Shown here piece after piece: positions 31,720 to 45,729 of a stretch of 64,000 bases of DNA; position 1 is the first letter of the stretch, and every line of letters begins with the position of its first letter. The notes under the pieces were generated by a model. It worked only from the letters and a program-made list of their open reading frames with translations. It was not told the origin of the DNA and did no database searches. The position numbers and the translations under genes are program-made. Source of the DNA: Isoetes taiwanensis (taxonomy: Eukaryota > Streptophyta > Lycopodiopsida > Isoetales > Isoetaceae); the NCBI GenBank assembly GCA_021234155.1, contig JAJEKV010000015.1, forward strand, positions 6,023,194 through 6,087,193, written 5' to 3'.

Positions 31720-32821
31720 CTATATTACACAATCAATAAAAAAAGAACCAATTCTAGTCCAATCTAGTGAGTAAATGTAACCTTAGTGCTAGTCTAAATT
31801 CTGTAATGTCCATCTTTTTTCACTGCAACCAAGCATGATGTGGAAAAACATAACCAATTCTAGTTTAATCCAATGAGTAAATGTAACCTTAGTGCTAGTC
31901 TAACTGTGATGCCCATCTCTTTTTACTGCAACCAAGCATGATGTGGAGGACATGACAAGTTTCCCATGTTTTTGAATGGCAATGGGAAAGTACTTCTATT
32001 AATAAAGAAAATATGGGGATGAGGCAATAATCCTCTTTTAAAGGATTATAAAATCTTCCTCCATTTGCCAGCATGGTATTTCTTGACCCATGCATGCTTT
32101 GTCTAGTTTCGAATTGCGAAGATCTAAGAACTACAACTTAACCCTTTTGAGCCATTTGTCAAGCATTCAGATTAATTAACTTTCTTAAAAAAGGGGAAGA
32201 AAACAATTCTTGCAGATCCGGCATGCAAGAAGGACTTATTGCTCTTACCTCCGGCGACTGAACCTGCCATTTTGATCCCCAATCCACGCACTTCAAAGTC
32301 TTCCACAATGCTTGCAAACACTTCAGGATTAAGAAGAAATCGCAGATAAAGAGCTGCTCAGGGCCAAGAGGTTCGGTCGACCAAGGAGCACTGGTTAGCC
32401 GGTTCCAAGAGCGGCTGCCCAGCAACAGGGGCGACCGGTATTTTACAGGCGACATTGGGCTTGGAGCAGTTTTGGTATATTTTGGGCATATACTGGCATA
32501 TACCTGGAATATGCCACAAACCCACGTGAAGGAGGGTTTGCCCCCTTAGAGGCGCCTCAAATGTAAATCTTTAGGTATTCATATGTAACGGCCGGTTTGA
32601 CGTCTGAGCCATTTGTCCCCGAACGGAACGGCTGGAGCAGTTTACACCTGAGCCGCTCAACGGCTTGACGTCCGGCAAAAACTTGCCGGTGACATGGTGA
32701 CATGTGAGGCGTCCCTTAGGGGCAACCCAAAAAGAAACAGAGTCCTGGGTGAAATTTAAATGTTTTTTTTGTAAAAAGCCAAGACCGTAGGGTTTTGGTG
32801 ATTTGACCCTATTCCGCAGCT
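31720..32821. other. Spacer and probable promoter region upstream of the zinc transporter gene
   Basis: A ~95-bp segment (GAGTAAATGTAACCTTAGTG ... CAACCAAGCATGATGTGGA) is tandemly duplicated at about 31748-31843 and 31853-31943. A 98-codon ORF at 32455-32159 (minus) is unrecognised. The last ~150 bp before 32822 form the likely 5' UTR; no clear TATA box was identified. Confidence 0.45.
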
Positions 32822-35800
32822 ATGGCGAGGCAACAGAGTTTCTTCTTCATACTTGCACTCTGCTCACAGATTTTGCTCATCCATGGCCACGAAGGCTGTC
32901 CGTTCTCCCATGACCATGAAAATGGCCACCACCATGATACCAGTAACTGGCACAACCATGATGATCACGAAATTTCTCATTCTGAACATGGCCATTCCCA
33001 TAAACATCACGATCATGATACCCACGTAAAATTAAAGTTGCCAGAGGAGATTGCAGAGGAGGAAGATCTGGCGCTATACGGCTTCAAATCTCATCGTGAT
33101 GTAGAGCGAGATCGTGTTAAACAACCCAATGGGGAGCTGTCTTCTCTTGGTATGTAAATTTCTGCCCTTTTCATGTTCTTCTTACATCAATGCAGTAGAA
33201 TTAGCAGAGTCTTTAAGTTGAAAACAACGTCTTGTTTTCCCTGCGGATTCGACAAACCAACTTGCAGCTAATAAGGAAGAATAAACTGTGAATATGGTCC
33301 CGTTCCTGTAAGTTGCTTTGCTTTGCTGAATTGACCCACAAAACAAGGTGGAAAGAAATAGGTCAAGTCCAATTTAATTTGTATATTTCAAACTGGTGAT
33401 TTCATAGGATTATTGGGAGACTCTAAAAACGCTTTCAACTTGACCTAACCCCATTTCAATATAACTTCGCTCTGCCTAGTCTAAATCTGAATAGGCAGGA
33501 GCTGGTATGCATGATTTGGATCAACTTGGCTAAGTCCTTCTTCAAAGCTGTCTTTCAAAAGGAAATTCTAGAGTTTTCTAAAGGCCTAGTTATCTTGACA
33601 TTGACTTCCCAAAGGAGGTGAGGTTCTCAATGGGCCAGTTCCAGGTGTCCTCTCATCAGTTGCAGATTGCATGCTAAATATCTTAGCCAAATGTACGTTA
33701 TGCAATTTGGACATGGTGAAATCGGAGGAATATCACAGCAACTCCTGAAGTTTTATGAACAAAAATGTGTACCTTCGTCTGTTCATGAGCTTGCTCAGAA
33801 AAGGAGGAGCATCCTCAAAAATAGAAAGGGCCAAAGTGGCTTAAAGCAAACAGGAATTACTCCATTCTTCCTTGTCGATGAAGAGTCACAACAGGCTGGA
33901 ATGATGGATGGCTCCCCAAAGAAAAGGATACTAAAGGAGTGACATTAACAACCTCTAAGAAAGTAAAGCAGGCAGCAAAACAGAAGCTTAAGCAATCCGA
34001 GGAGGAGGAGGAGGAGGCAGGATAGGCTTAAAAAGGGCCAAATGCTATAGCAGAGCATGTAAGATGGTGACTAGATCAGCTTTGTAGTTAGTTATTTTAC
34101 TATTAGACTTCTTACTGTCTTGAAGGATTTCACCCTCACCCTCCTTGCAGATCCTTAAATTTGTATGTTCTTAATGGGTCTTTGATTTGATCGACGATCA
34201 ATCAATCAATCTCTCCTCCTCCCTCCCCCTCCCTCCCTCCCTCCACATCCATGGAAATAATTTGCGTTGGTACCAGTCATCGTGTTTTTTCACATTTGAG
34301 ACCTAATGGTAGATAATTTATTACAGGTCTCTGGATGTATGCGATGGGGAGTTCCTTGCTGGTGAGCATGGCTTCTCTTATCTGCCTCATAATCCTCCCT
34401 TTCATTGTTTGTAAGTGAAACATACTGCTCTGCTCGGTACTTGATTTTGAATTAGAGTTTCCTGATACTGCTCTGCTCGGTAGTTGATTTTGAGTTAGAG
34501 TTTGCTAATGTTTGGCAAGGAACTTCGTAGTGTACCAACATAAAAAGACCTTGAATTTTTGCCTTGTCTGAGGTGTTCAATTGGTCAAGAATTATGATAA
34601 TTAATAAAGATTTTGTTCTACCTCAAGATTTGTTTTGGTTTTCTTTTACTCTCTTACAAAGCTGCAAGCAGTTTTTTGCTATTCCTTTTTTTCTATTTCT
34701 GCACTGCTGATAATGAAAGAGGTCAATATGTTCGAGAATGCTGCGTGTAAAATAAATTTGTGTTCATATTCGGCTGCATACTAGTTTGTAGAGTTTAAAA
34801 AGCCTTTGAAGGATTTGACCCTCCTGTCCCATTTCAAGTTGATTCAAGGAGAATCTAGCTATTGCATTACACTCCATTACATTATGAAATGGAAGCATAT
34901 TTATTAACATTGGAAAGGCAATCTACATAGAGTTGCATCTTGTATGGACTTGAATACCATGTTTATCCATTGAAGATGGCAAATGTTGTATTTATAACGG
35001 CTTTTGATATTTCTTATTACTCACGGTCATAAGAATTAAGCATAAGATGACATCATTTTCCCATTGGTGCCCATCGCAGCAACTGTGTTAATGAATGTAT
35101 ATGATGTGCTGTATCTGCCAGCAATAAGGTTTATGCCACCTTCATTAAAGACTATACAGTTCTTTTCTTATTTCTTGGTTTTTTCTTTAGTCCCCATGCG
35201 ATTGTGCATAAACCTTGTATAGACATAAGGTCTTCTCATTTGGTTTGCTTTCTGTTCAACTTCAAGTTACATTCTTTACAGTCTGATAGGATATTGACCG
35301 GATAATCCTGTTATTTCTGTTTGCAGCACAAGGAAAGCCTTCAAAGGCATTTGTCGATTCTTTAGCAGCATTTGGGGTAAATTAACTCAACCTAAGCATG
35401 TGCTTTTCTTGGTCAAAGGATTAGGAAACTAAATTCCCTAACATGGGCTCAAACTTCCATAATATTCATGTTTCTTTTGTAGCATAAAGTAACATATATA
35501 CACAAAATGGTATAGTCAAATAAGGACTTTCTTTAAGTGTTTGAACATTAGTGCCTTGACTGACAGGAGTGTTTGGTGAAATATATATAATGTGTACTAA
35601 TAAAAAGATTACCCTCGGGACAGGGAGGGGCAATGCTGGGGGATGCATTTCTTCATCAGCTTCCACATGCGTTTGGTAATCTAGATGCAGTTTGTGGTTC
35701 CAAGTTATGTTTCATCAAAATTGGATTGATGCTGGTCTTTAAATATCAGAAACTGAAATGGACAATTGTAACATGCTTTTCTCTAATCTTGCACAAATTC

Positions 35801-38800
35801 GAAATTACAAGGAAGAGAAGTGCACAGCCTGAGTTTCTAAGAACACATGCTAGTGGAAGGAAACCGATTAGTAGGGCTTACTATTTTTGAAACAATAACA
35901 TTCAGTTTACCTCCTTTCAGTTGCTGGCAAATAACTACCGACTCTCTTTGTCGATATCAGTTGCTTTTTTAAGATAGAGATTGCGTATGTTTAGCATACA
36001 CCCGAGACTCATCCCGTGATCCATATTGGGTATCTCCTATACCCGGACAACCAAACAGATACCTTTAAAATATGCATATAACCAGGAGAAGGAGATTATT
36101 TCCTGTAATATGTTGGAGGTTTCGATATTAAATAACTGAGAAATGTCAAATTCAATGGAAATAGTTCAGAATACAGCTAAGGAGTTCAATTTGGATCAAC
36201 AAGAAATTTAGTCATCTGCAGCCAGTGAATAGACCTTATTTGAAAGGTTCTAATTTCGCTTATTTCCATGTGAAATGTTCTACTTGGTAGGCTTATTGAA
36301 CAAGTTCATTAGTCAATAAACCATACAAGCTGCTATGTCAGCTTATAAAACTACAAAATGCAGCTTGGGCCATGCACCTGAAGAAGAAAACATTGGCGGG
36401 GCAAGCAGACATTGAGGCAATGACAGAAGTTGTTGATTCCATGTTAGATATTTTGAGATGTCACTTAACTAATAAGGTGGGGAGATGTGCCTGTTTCCAA
36501 GTGTGCATGCAGTAAAAGATCTAAGCTTCATAACAATGGTTGTGCTGGTAGTGACATGAAACTGTTGCTGACATGATACACATTCAATGTCCAACAGTCC
36601 ACTTATCACTCTAATATGCACAAGATGATCTGTGATTTGTAAAGAATGAGCTTGTTTTAGTATAGGTACAGGAGATTGTGTTACGAGACCTTTTTAGTAT
36701 GGGATCAATCGTTCTGGTTGTTGAGTTAGTATCATTTGCTGCTAACTTTCTTCCATCCATCGCATCCTTTGTTCCAAACATGAGTTTTTCTTGTACTTGT
36801 TGAATGGCACTTAGACCATCATATATTTATTGTAGTTTTTGCTATGTTTCTAGTTTTTCTTCATTGCAATTGTTTTTCTTGTTCTTCTTTATATTAGATA
36901 CAGGTTTGCACTTTGCAGGTCAAGGTGCTAGTCATTCATCACATCATTCACATTCACATCCGCATGAGGTTGAACATCATCATCATGCCCACTCCATACA
37001 AGATCTCTCAGTTGGCTTATCTGTTCTAGGTAAGTTAAAACTTGTCCAATAAGTAAATAGGACTTGGAATGTGACACAAGGGATAACTCTGAAATGATTA
37101 ATAAAAATTTGTTAACTAGAACAATACGACGGAGATCACGATGATTATGTTGCACAAGCCCACTTGCCTATAGTGCAATTATAGTACAAATTTCAGTTTT
37201 GTACAAATATATTGTGTATGGATAACACTAAGATAATATCATCCATGATATCTGATAATTCATTCTTTTCAATTTGTCTATACAAGCTGCCATGCAGACT
37301 GATTTGTGTGGTTCTCCAGCTGGCATCATACTGTTTTTTGTTATTGAAAAGATTGTAAGGAGAGTGGAAGAGCTATCTACATCATCGAATCATTCAGCTC
37401 TTGGTCATCATCATCACAAGAAGCAGAAAGTTAGATCTACAGAAATTCCAGAAGAACATAAGAAAGATGGGGCTCGGCTGAGAAAGCCAAAGGCCAAACT
37501 AGAAGAAAATGAAGCAAATGGAAAATCAAAGCCTAGACCAGAAGAAAAAGAACGAAATGAGAATTCCATGGTATGCTATTTAAGAATGCTGATGTAATAA
37601 ACCTTGAATAATCTTGTTTTCTTGCTTTGTCAGGCTAATGAAATGGAAAATGTGCAAGGAGAGGAAAAACTTAAGGAGAAGTTTGATGGGGGAAAGGCGG
37701 GGAAAGACAGAGACCATTCAGAATCTAATTTAGTGTTAGGATATTTGAATCTCTTTTCTGATGGAGTGGTATGGTTCTACAAGCTCTTTCGTCAAAAACT
37801 GTCTGTGGTGACTGACTTAGGAAGTGTCCTGCTAAAAATCAAGATGTTTTCTGTGCTAATCAGAACTACAATTGCTTGAGGAAAATTGAGACATTGCAAG
37901 CTAGCTCCACAATTTTGTCTTAGGAATTGCTTTTATGGTCTTTCAAATACACGCTGCAATTGCAGAATTATGTAAATGAATGCTAAGGACTGGTGTAAAT
38001 GTTGCTAAATAAAGTAAGTGGAACTGCAGCATAACTTTACAGATGGGATGGCACTTGGAGCAGCATTTTTGCTTCATGGTAGAGTTGGGGGTTGGTCCCG
38101 AACTGTATTCCTGCTTGCCCATGAGCTCCCTCAAGAGGTAATTTTCTTGGCCAATGATTGATGTATTTTATGGCATGTAAGAGGGATGAAAGGAATAATG
38201 AGCCACATCGTAAGTGCCACACCAGTTGTGGAGTCTATCTATAATATTTGTTAGTGTTCTTATTGTATCCCGATTGTGTTCTTCTTCACCTATTATTTCT
38301 TTATTTTTTATATACTTGTATTCCCCTAGGTCATGGTATCAGAGCCAGCTGGTAGCAATTAAGCAATTCAAGGTGCTCAAATTGGCACATCGATGTTGCA
38401 CCCTTTTTGAAGTCAGATTGCAGAAAAGTTGGATTTGCGTGTTAAGTTGGAGCTTGTCAGTGGAGCTCAATCAACCAAAGAGGTGTTGAAATGAATTGAT
38501 ATAGATCAGTATGGTTGAAGCATGCAGGGTAGTCAGTCTGGCATATAATAGGTTTCTTGAAACTGTTCTTAAGATAGTTTGGTTAAGGTTGGTTCTGAAG
38601 TCCAAAGCTATGGAGCATGGAAGATTTAGGTGACGGCATGGGAGATGCCTTGAATCAAGATTTCGATGCTGTCAAGATGATAGCTGAAGAAAGGTCTGCA
38701 TGTAGGCATTTCAAGCGAGAAAAAGATTGGTTGATTGCAAAAGCATGTTGGCAAAATCATGCAAATAATCGGGACTTTGAAGTCATGGGAAAGACATTGA

Positions 38801-41089
38801 CAAGGAAAATATGATTTAAGAGTTCTGGCACCTGTCGTCACATATACTGAAGAAATGAAATTTAGTTTTGAGTCATTCCTTTGCAGCAAGTGTTCAAGTT
38901 GCAGCCAGCGAAATTGATAAAATTCGGTTCTTTTCTAAAACTTTTGAAGATTAGAAGGAATGTGTTTAAAAAAATGAAGGTCGTTCCAAGTTTGCAAAGA
39001 AGGAAAGTAAACGTGCAAAGGAGGATGGTATTCTTGTAAAGACTAATAGATCAGAGTCAAGTGCATGTTCATGGATGTCAAGGCTGCCTACTGGAAAAAC
39101 AAGAATTCACTGATTCAGAAATGAGCTTCTGATATGAAAGTTATCGAGCAATTTCTTCCTAAGATTCTTGCCGATGACAATGATCGATTCTGGTGGTCAA
39201 ACATTGCTTGATTGTGCGCTAGAAATCATAAAACTGTTCAAAAGGTGTGGTTTACTCATTTTTAGTCATGACCTGGGATGGGAACACAGCGTTTCTGTTC
39301 ACATTGATGGCAAGGTTTCCACGCCTCTTCATGTCATTAATGCAAATGTTTAGGTTTCAGCAATCGGCCAAGTGCAACCTTTAAAAACGGTTTTTCAAAT
39401 TTAAGCAATAGCCAATTGAATGGAAAAGAAAAAGATGTAAGTTTTTGATGAAGCTGTGATCACTTTACTTCCATTGGATTTTCTTACATCTCATAGTCCA
39501 GATATGGGCGCTTAAAAGCCTATAACAACTGAATTGTCAGCTCACTGTATTTATAAATCCAAGTGGGTTATGCCTGCTGCAAAGGAAAGCTATATGGGGC
39601 TTTGTTGGAAGAAAGGAAAGCTATATGGGGCTTTGTTGGAAGATTCATAATTTTTACATGAACAAACCTGAGAGTTCCTATATAAAGAAATCTTTTGAGT
39701 ATGTGTATGACTGCTCCTAACTTCTTTGAGCTTCAGAAAAGGTGCTAGTATATGGGAGGGAACTTCTGGTGAAGGGTTGTAATAACAACAAAAATTTGAC
39801 ATGAAGACACTTGTTGACCCTGACAATGCTGTTTAGTTTTCGGCAACAATATATTTTGCAATAAAGGTTGGTAGTTCTGTTGCTATCTGACTAAGCCAAC
39901 TATCACTTGGGCATCCATTTTGGCAGCATGTTGGCACTCCTATCTCGAAAGGAAGTATTTTGGCTCAAGAAGCTCTTCACAGATCTAGAGCTTCACCACG
40001 GTAATGCTTCCTTCTTCATTTCCATTTTGTTGAAGAGAAGGTGCAAATTGGACTCGTGAATCTGCAAACATTTCTAGATAAAGCCACTTGCCTGGCATTA
40101 GATAAAGAGCTGCGCTAAGTGAGCTCGAGGTATAGCAGAATAATCAGCTTTATGAAGCCAATTTTGATTCAATACAGCTCAAGCGAGGGTGTTACAAAAC
40201 ACAATTCATCTGTACACATAACAGAAATACGAAATGCTGCTGCACCTGGCGTGAGCCTTCAATCATATGCATCTTTTGTTCCTTAATCAGTTCTTAGTGC
40301 AATTAGGTCTCGCATCTTCGTCAAATTGCCAATGCCCAATGCACAACTTTGGATTTTTGTGCAAGTTGCTTAGCATATGTTTTCAACAATCACTACTCAA
40401 TATTTGCGTTTTTTTTTTTGATTTGGATGGTTCAGAATCTTGTCCTATTGGCAGTTGGAGCTAAAGAGTTCTAAAGAGGCGTTTACCTTTTTGAATAAGT
40501 ACCGATTACTGTTGTGCATCCAGCTATCTTGACATGGAAATTCTTTTGTTGCTTCTAGAAACAGTTCTTTTCCACAATTTGTGAAGCTTTCATGTCCTCT
40601 TATCATTGTATCACTGTGGTGCATACAGGTAGGGGACTTTGGGATTTTAGTCAGATCTGGATTCAGTGTATTCAAAGCTCTGGCGTTTAACTTTCTCTCT
40701 GCTTTGGTGGCACTGGCTGGAACCGCAATGGTACTTCGGATGCCTCTTACCAGATATTTAGCTGTTGCGCTGACAAATTTTTACTTTTATTAATTTAAAT
40801 AGGCTCTTGTCATTGGTGGAACTTCTGGCCACTCATCTTTGATTGAGGTCATTCCTTAACCTTTGCTTAAAATAAGTGGAAGAACAAAGAATTACTCAAC
40901 TTCATATGTGGTTTTTGACTGTTCTATGCTTCACAGGGCTTTACAGCAGGTGGATTCATATACATTTCAGTTGCTGGTGTGCTACCTGAAATGCACCAGC
41001 AAGGTAATTCATTAAAAAATGCAGTGGTTCAGCTATTGTCATTGGGCACTGGCATTTTTGTTGCCATATGCATTTCAATACTTGAGTGA
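32822..41089 (+). CDS. IAR1: IAR1/KE4-like ZIP-family zinc transporter, 11 exons
   Basis: I assembled exons at 32822-33149, 34327-34410, 35327-35376, 35624-35675, 36919-37029, 37320-37570, 37634-37768, 38030-38137, 40629-40730, 40803-40847 and 40937-41089. All introns have GT-AG ends and phases agree, giving about 472 residues. The protein starts with a signal peptide (QQSFFFILALCSQILLIHG), then a His-rich luminal region (HDHENGHHHDTSNWHNHDDH). Membrane segments include SSLLVSMASLICLIILPF, MLGDAFLHQLPHAF, a second His-rich loop (HHSHSHPHEVEHHHHAH), GLSVLAGIILFFVIEKIV and a charged cytosolic loop. The ZIP signature helices are HNFTDGMALGAAFLL and LLAHELPQEVGDFGILV, with the metal-binding H, D and HE residues present. 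KE4/SLC39A7-type ZIPs release zinc from the ER/Golgi; Arabidopsis IAR1 affects sensitivity to auxin conjugates. The gene appears intact despite surrounding transposons. Confidence 0.93.
33150..34326 (+). other. Intron 1 of the ZIP gene, with an unrecognised coding relic
   Basis: ORF 33667-33942 reads LLKFYEQKCVPSSVHELAQK, KRRSILKNRKGQSGLKQTG and ITPFFL, followed by a Lys/Glu-rich tail in another frame to about 34025. It looks like the C-terminal end of a nuclear protein inserted as a retro-pseudogene, but I cannot name the family. Confidence 0.35.
38138..40628 (+). other. Intron 8 of the ZIP gene, containing a decayed LTR-type insertion
   Basis: This is the longest intron (2.5 kb). A Met-tRNA primer-site-like TGGTATCAGAGCC lies at 38334-38346, preceded by AT-rich LTR-like sequence. 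It is followed by broken ORFs (for example 38617-38814 and 39168-39353) with no domain I can name. A perfect tandem doublet of AAAGCTATATGGGGCTTTG occurs at about 39587-39640. Confidence 0.4.
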
Positions 41090-42839
41090 GAATGAGTTGT
41101 GGCAGCACCAGTCTTGTTGATATATTCTTTTCAAATTAGACCTCATGCGAAGTCCATGGATTTGTGAGTTTCTAGTTCAGCCTAAAGCGTAAGCTCAAGA
41201 ATGGACTAGAATTACAATGAAGTAGGACCAAGACGGCATAAACTAAATATTATACGGAGGTTATGCAGTCTGCATGGCTTAATACCACAACAATTTGCAA
41301 ATCCTTGCTTTGAGATTCAGGGATAAGCTTTATATAAAGCTTATATAAAGCCAATAATTTTTCCTTTATTGCCATCCATTTGCACTTTAGTTTTCTTCAT
41401 AGCTGCCTCTTATCAACACTTTGGCAATGGTTGTCATACAACATGGAACTTTGGGTCGCGAATTTCGTCAGAGGATTAATGATGTGCTGCCATGTGGCAT
41501 TTTCCTACATTCCGGAATGGATTGGAAAGTGGGAAAACAATTCCAAGGCTTCTGAAACTTACAGGCTACTCCCGGTTAATACAGTAACACAGCACAGAAC
41601 CAGGTTTTTAGAGATCAAATCCAGCCCAAAAAGGGAGCACCAAAACACAGCAGCTAGCCTTTCAGAAAAAAATCCCGCATCATTTTCTTCAACTGGGCCA
41701 TAAGATCCAAGTTAGGGGACCCCAAAAATCGTGATTGGTTGCAAAGCAACAAAGATAAGCTTTTGTGTTTTTATCTTGCCACATGTCCCTGCATCTTCCA
41801 TGAAAATTTGGTCCTTGAAGCTGGATCATATTGTATTTTTGACGTTAAATCCAGCCCATCGCCCCAGTTTTGCCTCCTACAAATTGATCAAGGTAACAAA
41901 TACTGTATGAAATCTTCTCAAGCCAAAAGAACATCTAAAACATGCCAACGTATTACCTATCTTGTTGCCCAGCCATAGACTGAGCTCAACGATTTGGGGG
42001 CTTTTTGGATCCATGCAACTGACAGCTGAATGCATGCGCAAAGAATTGCCAAAAAAACTTAGTGTGAAAAAAAAGCTTAGCTGCCGTAGCGACCATCTTC
42101 CATGACCTGTGATAGGACCTCTATTGGATGGCGCTCCATCGATGCTATAGCCGGAGCTCTGCGAAGAAAAAATAGCCAAAAATAGGGAAAGAAAAATGGT
42201 TCCCAAGTTGACGGCATGGCCACTGGTCCCACATTTTGGTGTATTTGATGATCTCGACTATCGCCGGTCACGGGGCCCTACCAGTTCACACTGCATGTAT
42301 GATGAATGCTATATTATATGCTCATATGGATTGGTTGCAAAACACAACCTACATTAGAGTTGGTTGAATGATGGTGCATAAAAGAAAAGTTGCTATTGTG
42401 TTAGGTTGGTCTACTTTTTTTTGTCTAGAAATTGTAGTAGAGCATTAGAAAAAATTAGGGAAAAACTACAAAATACCCTTATGTTTTGACGAATTTCATG
42501 GCATACCCTTGAGTTTAAATAAATTATTGAGATGCCCTTGGTCAACGTATATATCCCTCTATGCAATTTTAAGTTCCACCTAATGCCCTTTAGTTTTTCA
42601 TATTTTATGGAAGACCCTAATAGATATTCATGGTGCCTTTTTAAGAAAGATGCCTATTTCTATTCTCAATACCTTAAAGGAATGCAAGACACCAAATTAA
42701 TTTTTACTTCATTAATTTGCTCTCAACCCATCGATTTCCTCTAGCGATTTGCAATGATTCTCTTGTCGAGAGCACTAATTCGATCCAATTTACAATAACA
42801 ACTTATTATAGCTAAATAAAATTAAAAAAAGGGATTTGT
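41090..42839. other. 3' flank of the ZIP gene; no recognised gene
   Basis: Contains the probable 3' UTR and spacer. ORFs at 41380-41703 and 41739-41978 (plus) and 42206-41877 (minus) show no recognisable domain. An AT-rich tract precedes the LINE 3' end at 42840. Confidence 0.35.
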
Positions 42840-44694
42840 AGGACGGAAGGAAGGAAGGTTTTTTTATCGTCCGCGGAGGCCAATCGGCTATGGGACCCAA
42901 ATTACACGGGTGCAGCAAGCCTGTTGCTACCCGGATTAAAAAACCCCCCTTTAGGAGGGAAAAACCGATCCCACAAAGAACAAAAACCGGGCGGTATTGT
43001 ATAAATATACATACATACACATGAATTCCCGCACCTCAGGTAGGCGCTCGGGGGCAGAGGTGAGTCCGCAGATCCAAAACCTCCTGGAGGTAGGAGCCAA
43101 GGGATCGAACTGATGGCGTCTTGAGTAGCTCGTCGCGGGAGCGTGCCGTGTCGCACTAAGAGAATGTAGCGAGCCCGGACCGACTATAGGCTGGATGACT
43201 CTGGAAGGCATGGCTTTCATCCTCAACAACCCCGGCGGGGCACACGACAAAGCCCCGCCCCGGCGCGGCTCTCCAACCCACCCAACCGCCTCAAGTCAAG
43301 ATGGTGGGCCCCCGTTTGAATGGACGCGATAATCCCGCGCTTCTTCATGGGCAACCGAGAACGCAGGTAGAGCCGTGGGCCTCGAACAGTGGTGGGATTT
43401 ATGTGTTTGTTTGTAGTGTGCCACCTTTACTTGTTCTAGAGCATGGTGGTCGCAGAGCTTCCCCAGGAAACAAGAGTCCAAGTACCCCTCGCCCCATCCT
43501 CGCCGGCGCCTCGGTGCACCGGACGCACCTATGTGCGCCTACGTTCGGTCAGGCGCTAGCCACCGGGCTCTCTTTGTCCTTCCAACAAGCCCCGAAGTCG
43601 ATTATGGGGCTCATCGCCACAACAGTAAGCCAAGCGCGGGAGCCGAAAGTGTCGCCCATGTTGGCCACCTTCGGAAATAGACAATGTGCCTATCGAGGGC
43701 CGCATTTGCGGGGCATGAATCTGTCTCTCGCAACAAGATGCGGTATGGAACCGGGGCTTGGCGTCAAGTGCAGCGTCAAAAATGCCTTACGGACTGCTCT
43801 AAGTCGTTCCAAGTCGCCAAAGACACCACTGGGCCCCACACCTCGACCCCATACAAAAGAACTGGCTCGACCAATTGCCCGGAACAAATGTATTTGGTGG
43901 CCCCGATCATACAAACTTCCTGCCAGGACTCTTGTTTTGCATTGTCACGACGCCTTCCAACCCCGGTCACGAAGGCGAATGGATGCATCCCAATACATTG
44001 AGGGGCGGGAATTCCACCCCGGTACTTGTAGGCTGGGGTGTGACCTCTACCATCTGCCCCCGGTAAGTGGCGCCCAGAGGTGCTTGGGATGACGTGAAGA
44101 GGATATGAGGACCACCTTAGTCTTGGCCGGGTTGACCCGCATGTCCGTCGCTGGCGAATGTGTCCGGGGCATCTAGGTGTGCACGCATTCCCTCCGTGTA
44201 TGGGCTAAGAGGTCCACATCATCCACATAGATGAGCACGGATGACTGGTGCAAGAGTCAGATATCGCCCCCCATTGGCAGCTAGCCAGGCTTCCAACTGG
44301 TCAATGTAAAGTCCAAAGAGTGTAGTGAGAGAGGACAACCTTGCCTAACTCCAATGCTACTGGCAAATGAGTGTCCTTAGGTTGCATGCGGCTGTGCAAC
44401 TCTCAGATATCAGTACTGCTAATTCTGCAGATCCATAGGGAGCCCCAAATGGTGCAATCTCGCCCACAACTTTTCCCGGGGGACTGTGTCGAAAGCCTTT
44501 ACAAAGTCCACAAAACCGCAGTACCCGACGGTTCCTGCTGTCCTCGACCAGGGTCCTGAGTGTGAAGATGTGACCAATGGTCGAATGTCGGGGTCGGAAG
44601 CCTGCCTGTGTAAGTGCCCTGACTTCCGCTGCCTCTGCCCATCTGTAGGAGTTAAGAAGTAGTGAAGGATGCAAGAGCAGAGATCATAGTTCAT
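42840..44694 (-). mobile_element. LINE (non-LTR retrotransposon) copy 1, 5' truncated and decayed
   Basis: Reverse transcriptase motifs are visible at 44694-44419 on the minus strand: GFVDFVKAFDTVPREKLWAR followed by LHHLGLP, the LINE RT palm motif. Degenerate downstream RT and C-terminal sequence follow to about 43000. The 3' end reads ACGATAAAAAAACC and then CTTCCTTCCTTCC, so the tail is a tetranucleotide repeat. Three other copies of the family are present in the window. Confidence 0.85.
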
Positions 44695-45729
44695 TCATAT
44701 GCATGGCCTAAGAGTATTTGGTGAATTTTGAAGCATTTGAAATTTGAAGAAAACTCACGTTCTAGTTCTCAAGGCCGTTTGGGAAATTCAAAGAAAACTT
44801 AAGGGCATTTGGGAAATTAATGTATATCTTAAGGGCATTTGAAGGGCATCTCAGGAAATTATCAAAACTCAAAGGTATGTGGTAAAATTTGTCAAAACAT
44901 AAGAGTATTTTGTAGGTTTTCCCTAGAAATTATTGTACTTGCATTTAGAGTAATCCATAATTGTACTTGCATTTAATATGCTAGAGTAATCCATATAGGG
45001 CTCACCTTGCATTATATATTAGGGTAAAAGCATGCTACGGTGTACCACTTTTGGAACCCTCAAAAGTACCTACACTGGGTACTTTTAAAACTGGTACTTT
45101 CTGGTTTCTCTTTCCATTAAAATCAGAAATTTTTTGAATTGAAGGTCAATAATATGTCTATAGTACTAGAGGATAACAATGCTACTGGAGACTAAAATAA
45201 ATGAATTAACTCTCAAACTTATTGTTTATTGTGGCAATTATACAAGTTCCCAATACCCAGTGTTGGGTACTTTTTTGGGTAGTTTCGCACTCCCTAAAAA
45301 GTAATTTAGATGGTACACCCTAGCACGCTTTAAAATCTTTGCACTTTAGATACGATGCAGGGGTTTTCTTGGCCAATTTATGGTCGTCTAGCTACAAGTA
45401 TCATTATTATGATCGACATGCCATTATTTCAATTAAAAATAAAAAGCAATTTTTACGTCATGCCACATTGATAGCTACTCATGCCACATTGATAGCATTC
45501 AATTGGACATATGTCGTATGCATCATACCAACATTGTTTTGTTAGGTCCTACCCACCAACACATTATAAATTGAATGCAATTTTTGGCAGCATCGAACTC
45601 GAAGTATATTTGTTCTAGGGCTAGTGTGTTACCACTAGACAAAACGCTTAGAAGTAATTGGCTTAAGCAGAGAGTTCCAACATATTTATCTACATTATCC
45701 ATTTCTTTGATTATTTGCTTGCTTTTCTT
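44695..45729. other. Region without a recognised gene
   Basis: The part at about 44780-44900 is made of degenerate repeats of CTTAAGGGCATTTGGGAAATT. A TGCTACGGTGTACCAC...GGTACACCCTAGCACG pair at about 45034 and 45312 (inverted) may bound a small MITE of roughly 300 bp. Confidence 0.4.

Noticed and set aside
43301-44092. 263-codon plus-strand ORF
   Set aside because: It is antisense to LINE copy 1, whose RT motifs read on the minus strand.
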